This document shows positions 5,437 through 5,711 of a stretch of 5,711 nt of DNA, piece after piece. A program made the position numbers and the translations under genes. The first letter of the stretch is position 1. Each line of letters starts with the position of its first letter. This DNA is from Planctomycetota bacterium (GTDB lineage: Bacteria; Planctomycetota; Phycisphaerae; FEN-1346). The stretch lies in the NCBI GenBank assembly GCA_026387055.1, contig JAPLML010000444.1:1-5711 (forward strand). The letters are read 5' to 3'. The notes beneath the pieces are model-generated. The model made no database searches. It was not told the origin of the DNA and saw only the letters and a list, made by a program, of their open reading frames with translations.

Positions 5437-5456
5437 ATCACCGGGCGCGCGGCCGG

Positions 5457-5711
5457 TCAGTCGAACACATACCGCTCGTCGAACTCAACGCCGTGCACGC
5501 GGAGCATTCGCAGCAGTTCGGACCTGAAGTCCTCCTTCTTGTGATGCGCGCCTTGTCCCTCGATGTACTTCCTCACGGCCTCTTCCTGGGACTTGCTGAC
5601 GGAGAACACGCTGTACCCCTCCTGCCACGCAAACGAACCGAGGGCGGGGAAGGTGTCATGCACCCACTTCGACGAACGGGCCTTCACGGTGCGCATCAGG
5701 GCCGACACCGA
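5457..5711 (-). CDS. IS200-like Y1 (HUH) transposase, C-terminal part; REP-associated type suspected
   Basis: The frame runs from the right edge of the window to TGA at 5459-5457, giving the last 84 residues of a protein that in this family is usually about 150 residues. The GTG at 5708-5706 is internal, since the codon before it (Ser) is still open. Recognisable segments are VKARSSKW (9-16), matching the family's VKANSSKW-like helix, then FAWQEGYSVFSVSKSQ (27-42), and KYIEGQ (48-53). In IS200/IS605 enzymes the nucleophilic tyrosine and a metal-binding glutamine lie four residues apart on one helix; Y49 and Q53 fit this. HH at 56-57 and the ending DERYVFD are typical of the stand-alone lineage. 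The HUH motif would be in the missing N-terminal part. No frameshift is visible, so the gene may be intact. Such enzymes cut single-stranded DNA at hairpins, consistent with the REP-like repeats just downstream. Confidence 0.85.
   Translation of the reverse strand, partial: SVSALMRTVKARSSKWVHDTFPALGSFAWQEGYSVFSVSKSQEEAVRKYIEGQGAHHKKEDFRSELLRMLRVHGVEFDERYVFD

Overview
The window is high-GC bacterial DNA carrying four complete or partial genes of ordinary type on the + strand, one transposase fragment on the - strand, and an unusual amount of structured repeat DNA between them. The GC bias, the beta-helix/PA14 exoprotein, the dispersed G+C-rich hairpins and the stand-alone IS200-like transposase suggest a Planctomycetota-like or related environmental bacterium. 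That placement is an inference from style; no marker gene is present.

Layout. (1) 1-1410: C-terminal 469 residues of a secreted-type right-handed beta-helix protein ending in a PA14-like domain. (2) 1411-1529: short intergenic region with a perfect 9-bp-stem hairpin. (3) 1530-2843: substrate-binding protein of a carbohydrate ABC importer. (4) 2844-3156: noncoding region holding a 49-bp tandem repeat array in which each unit folds on itself, closed by a perfect 12-bp hairpin and bracketed by a 15-bp inverted repeat. (5) 3157-4050 and 4047-4883: the two inner-membrane permeases, overlapping by ATGA. (6) 4889-4942: a 17-codon reading frame that stops at the edge of the next element. (7) 4940-5212: an AT-richer segment bounded by perfect 14-bp inverted repeats, read as a MITE-like non-autonomous element. 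(8) 5213-5456: noncoding; a 14-bp perfect palindrome resembling a LacI-family operator, two 45-bp direct repeats 99 bp apart, and between them a long REP-like hairpin preceded by GTAG. (9) 5457-5711, - strand: C-terminal 84 residues of an IS200-like (Y1/HUH) transposase, with the presumed catalytic tyrosine in view.

How it fits together. The binding protein and two permeases form a CUT1-type sugar importer without an ATPase in view; such systems often share a distant MsmK/MalK-like ATPase. The hairpin array lies where E. coli malE-malF carries REP elements, which protect malE mRNA and help make binding protein in excess of permease. The right end looks like a repeat nursery: a Y1 transposase next to REP-like hairpins, one of whose stem sequences recurs 3.9 kb upstream at 1446-1468. 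The MITE-like element sits directly after the last permease and may have cut off a further operon gene.
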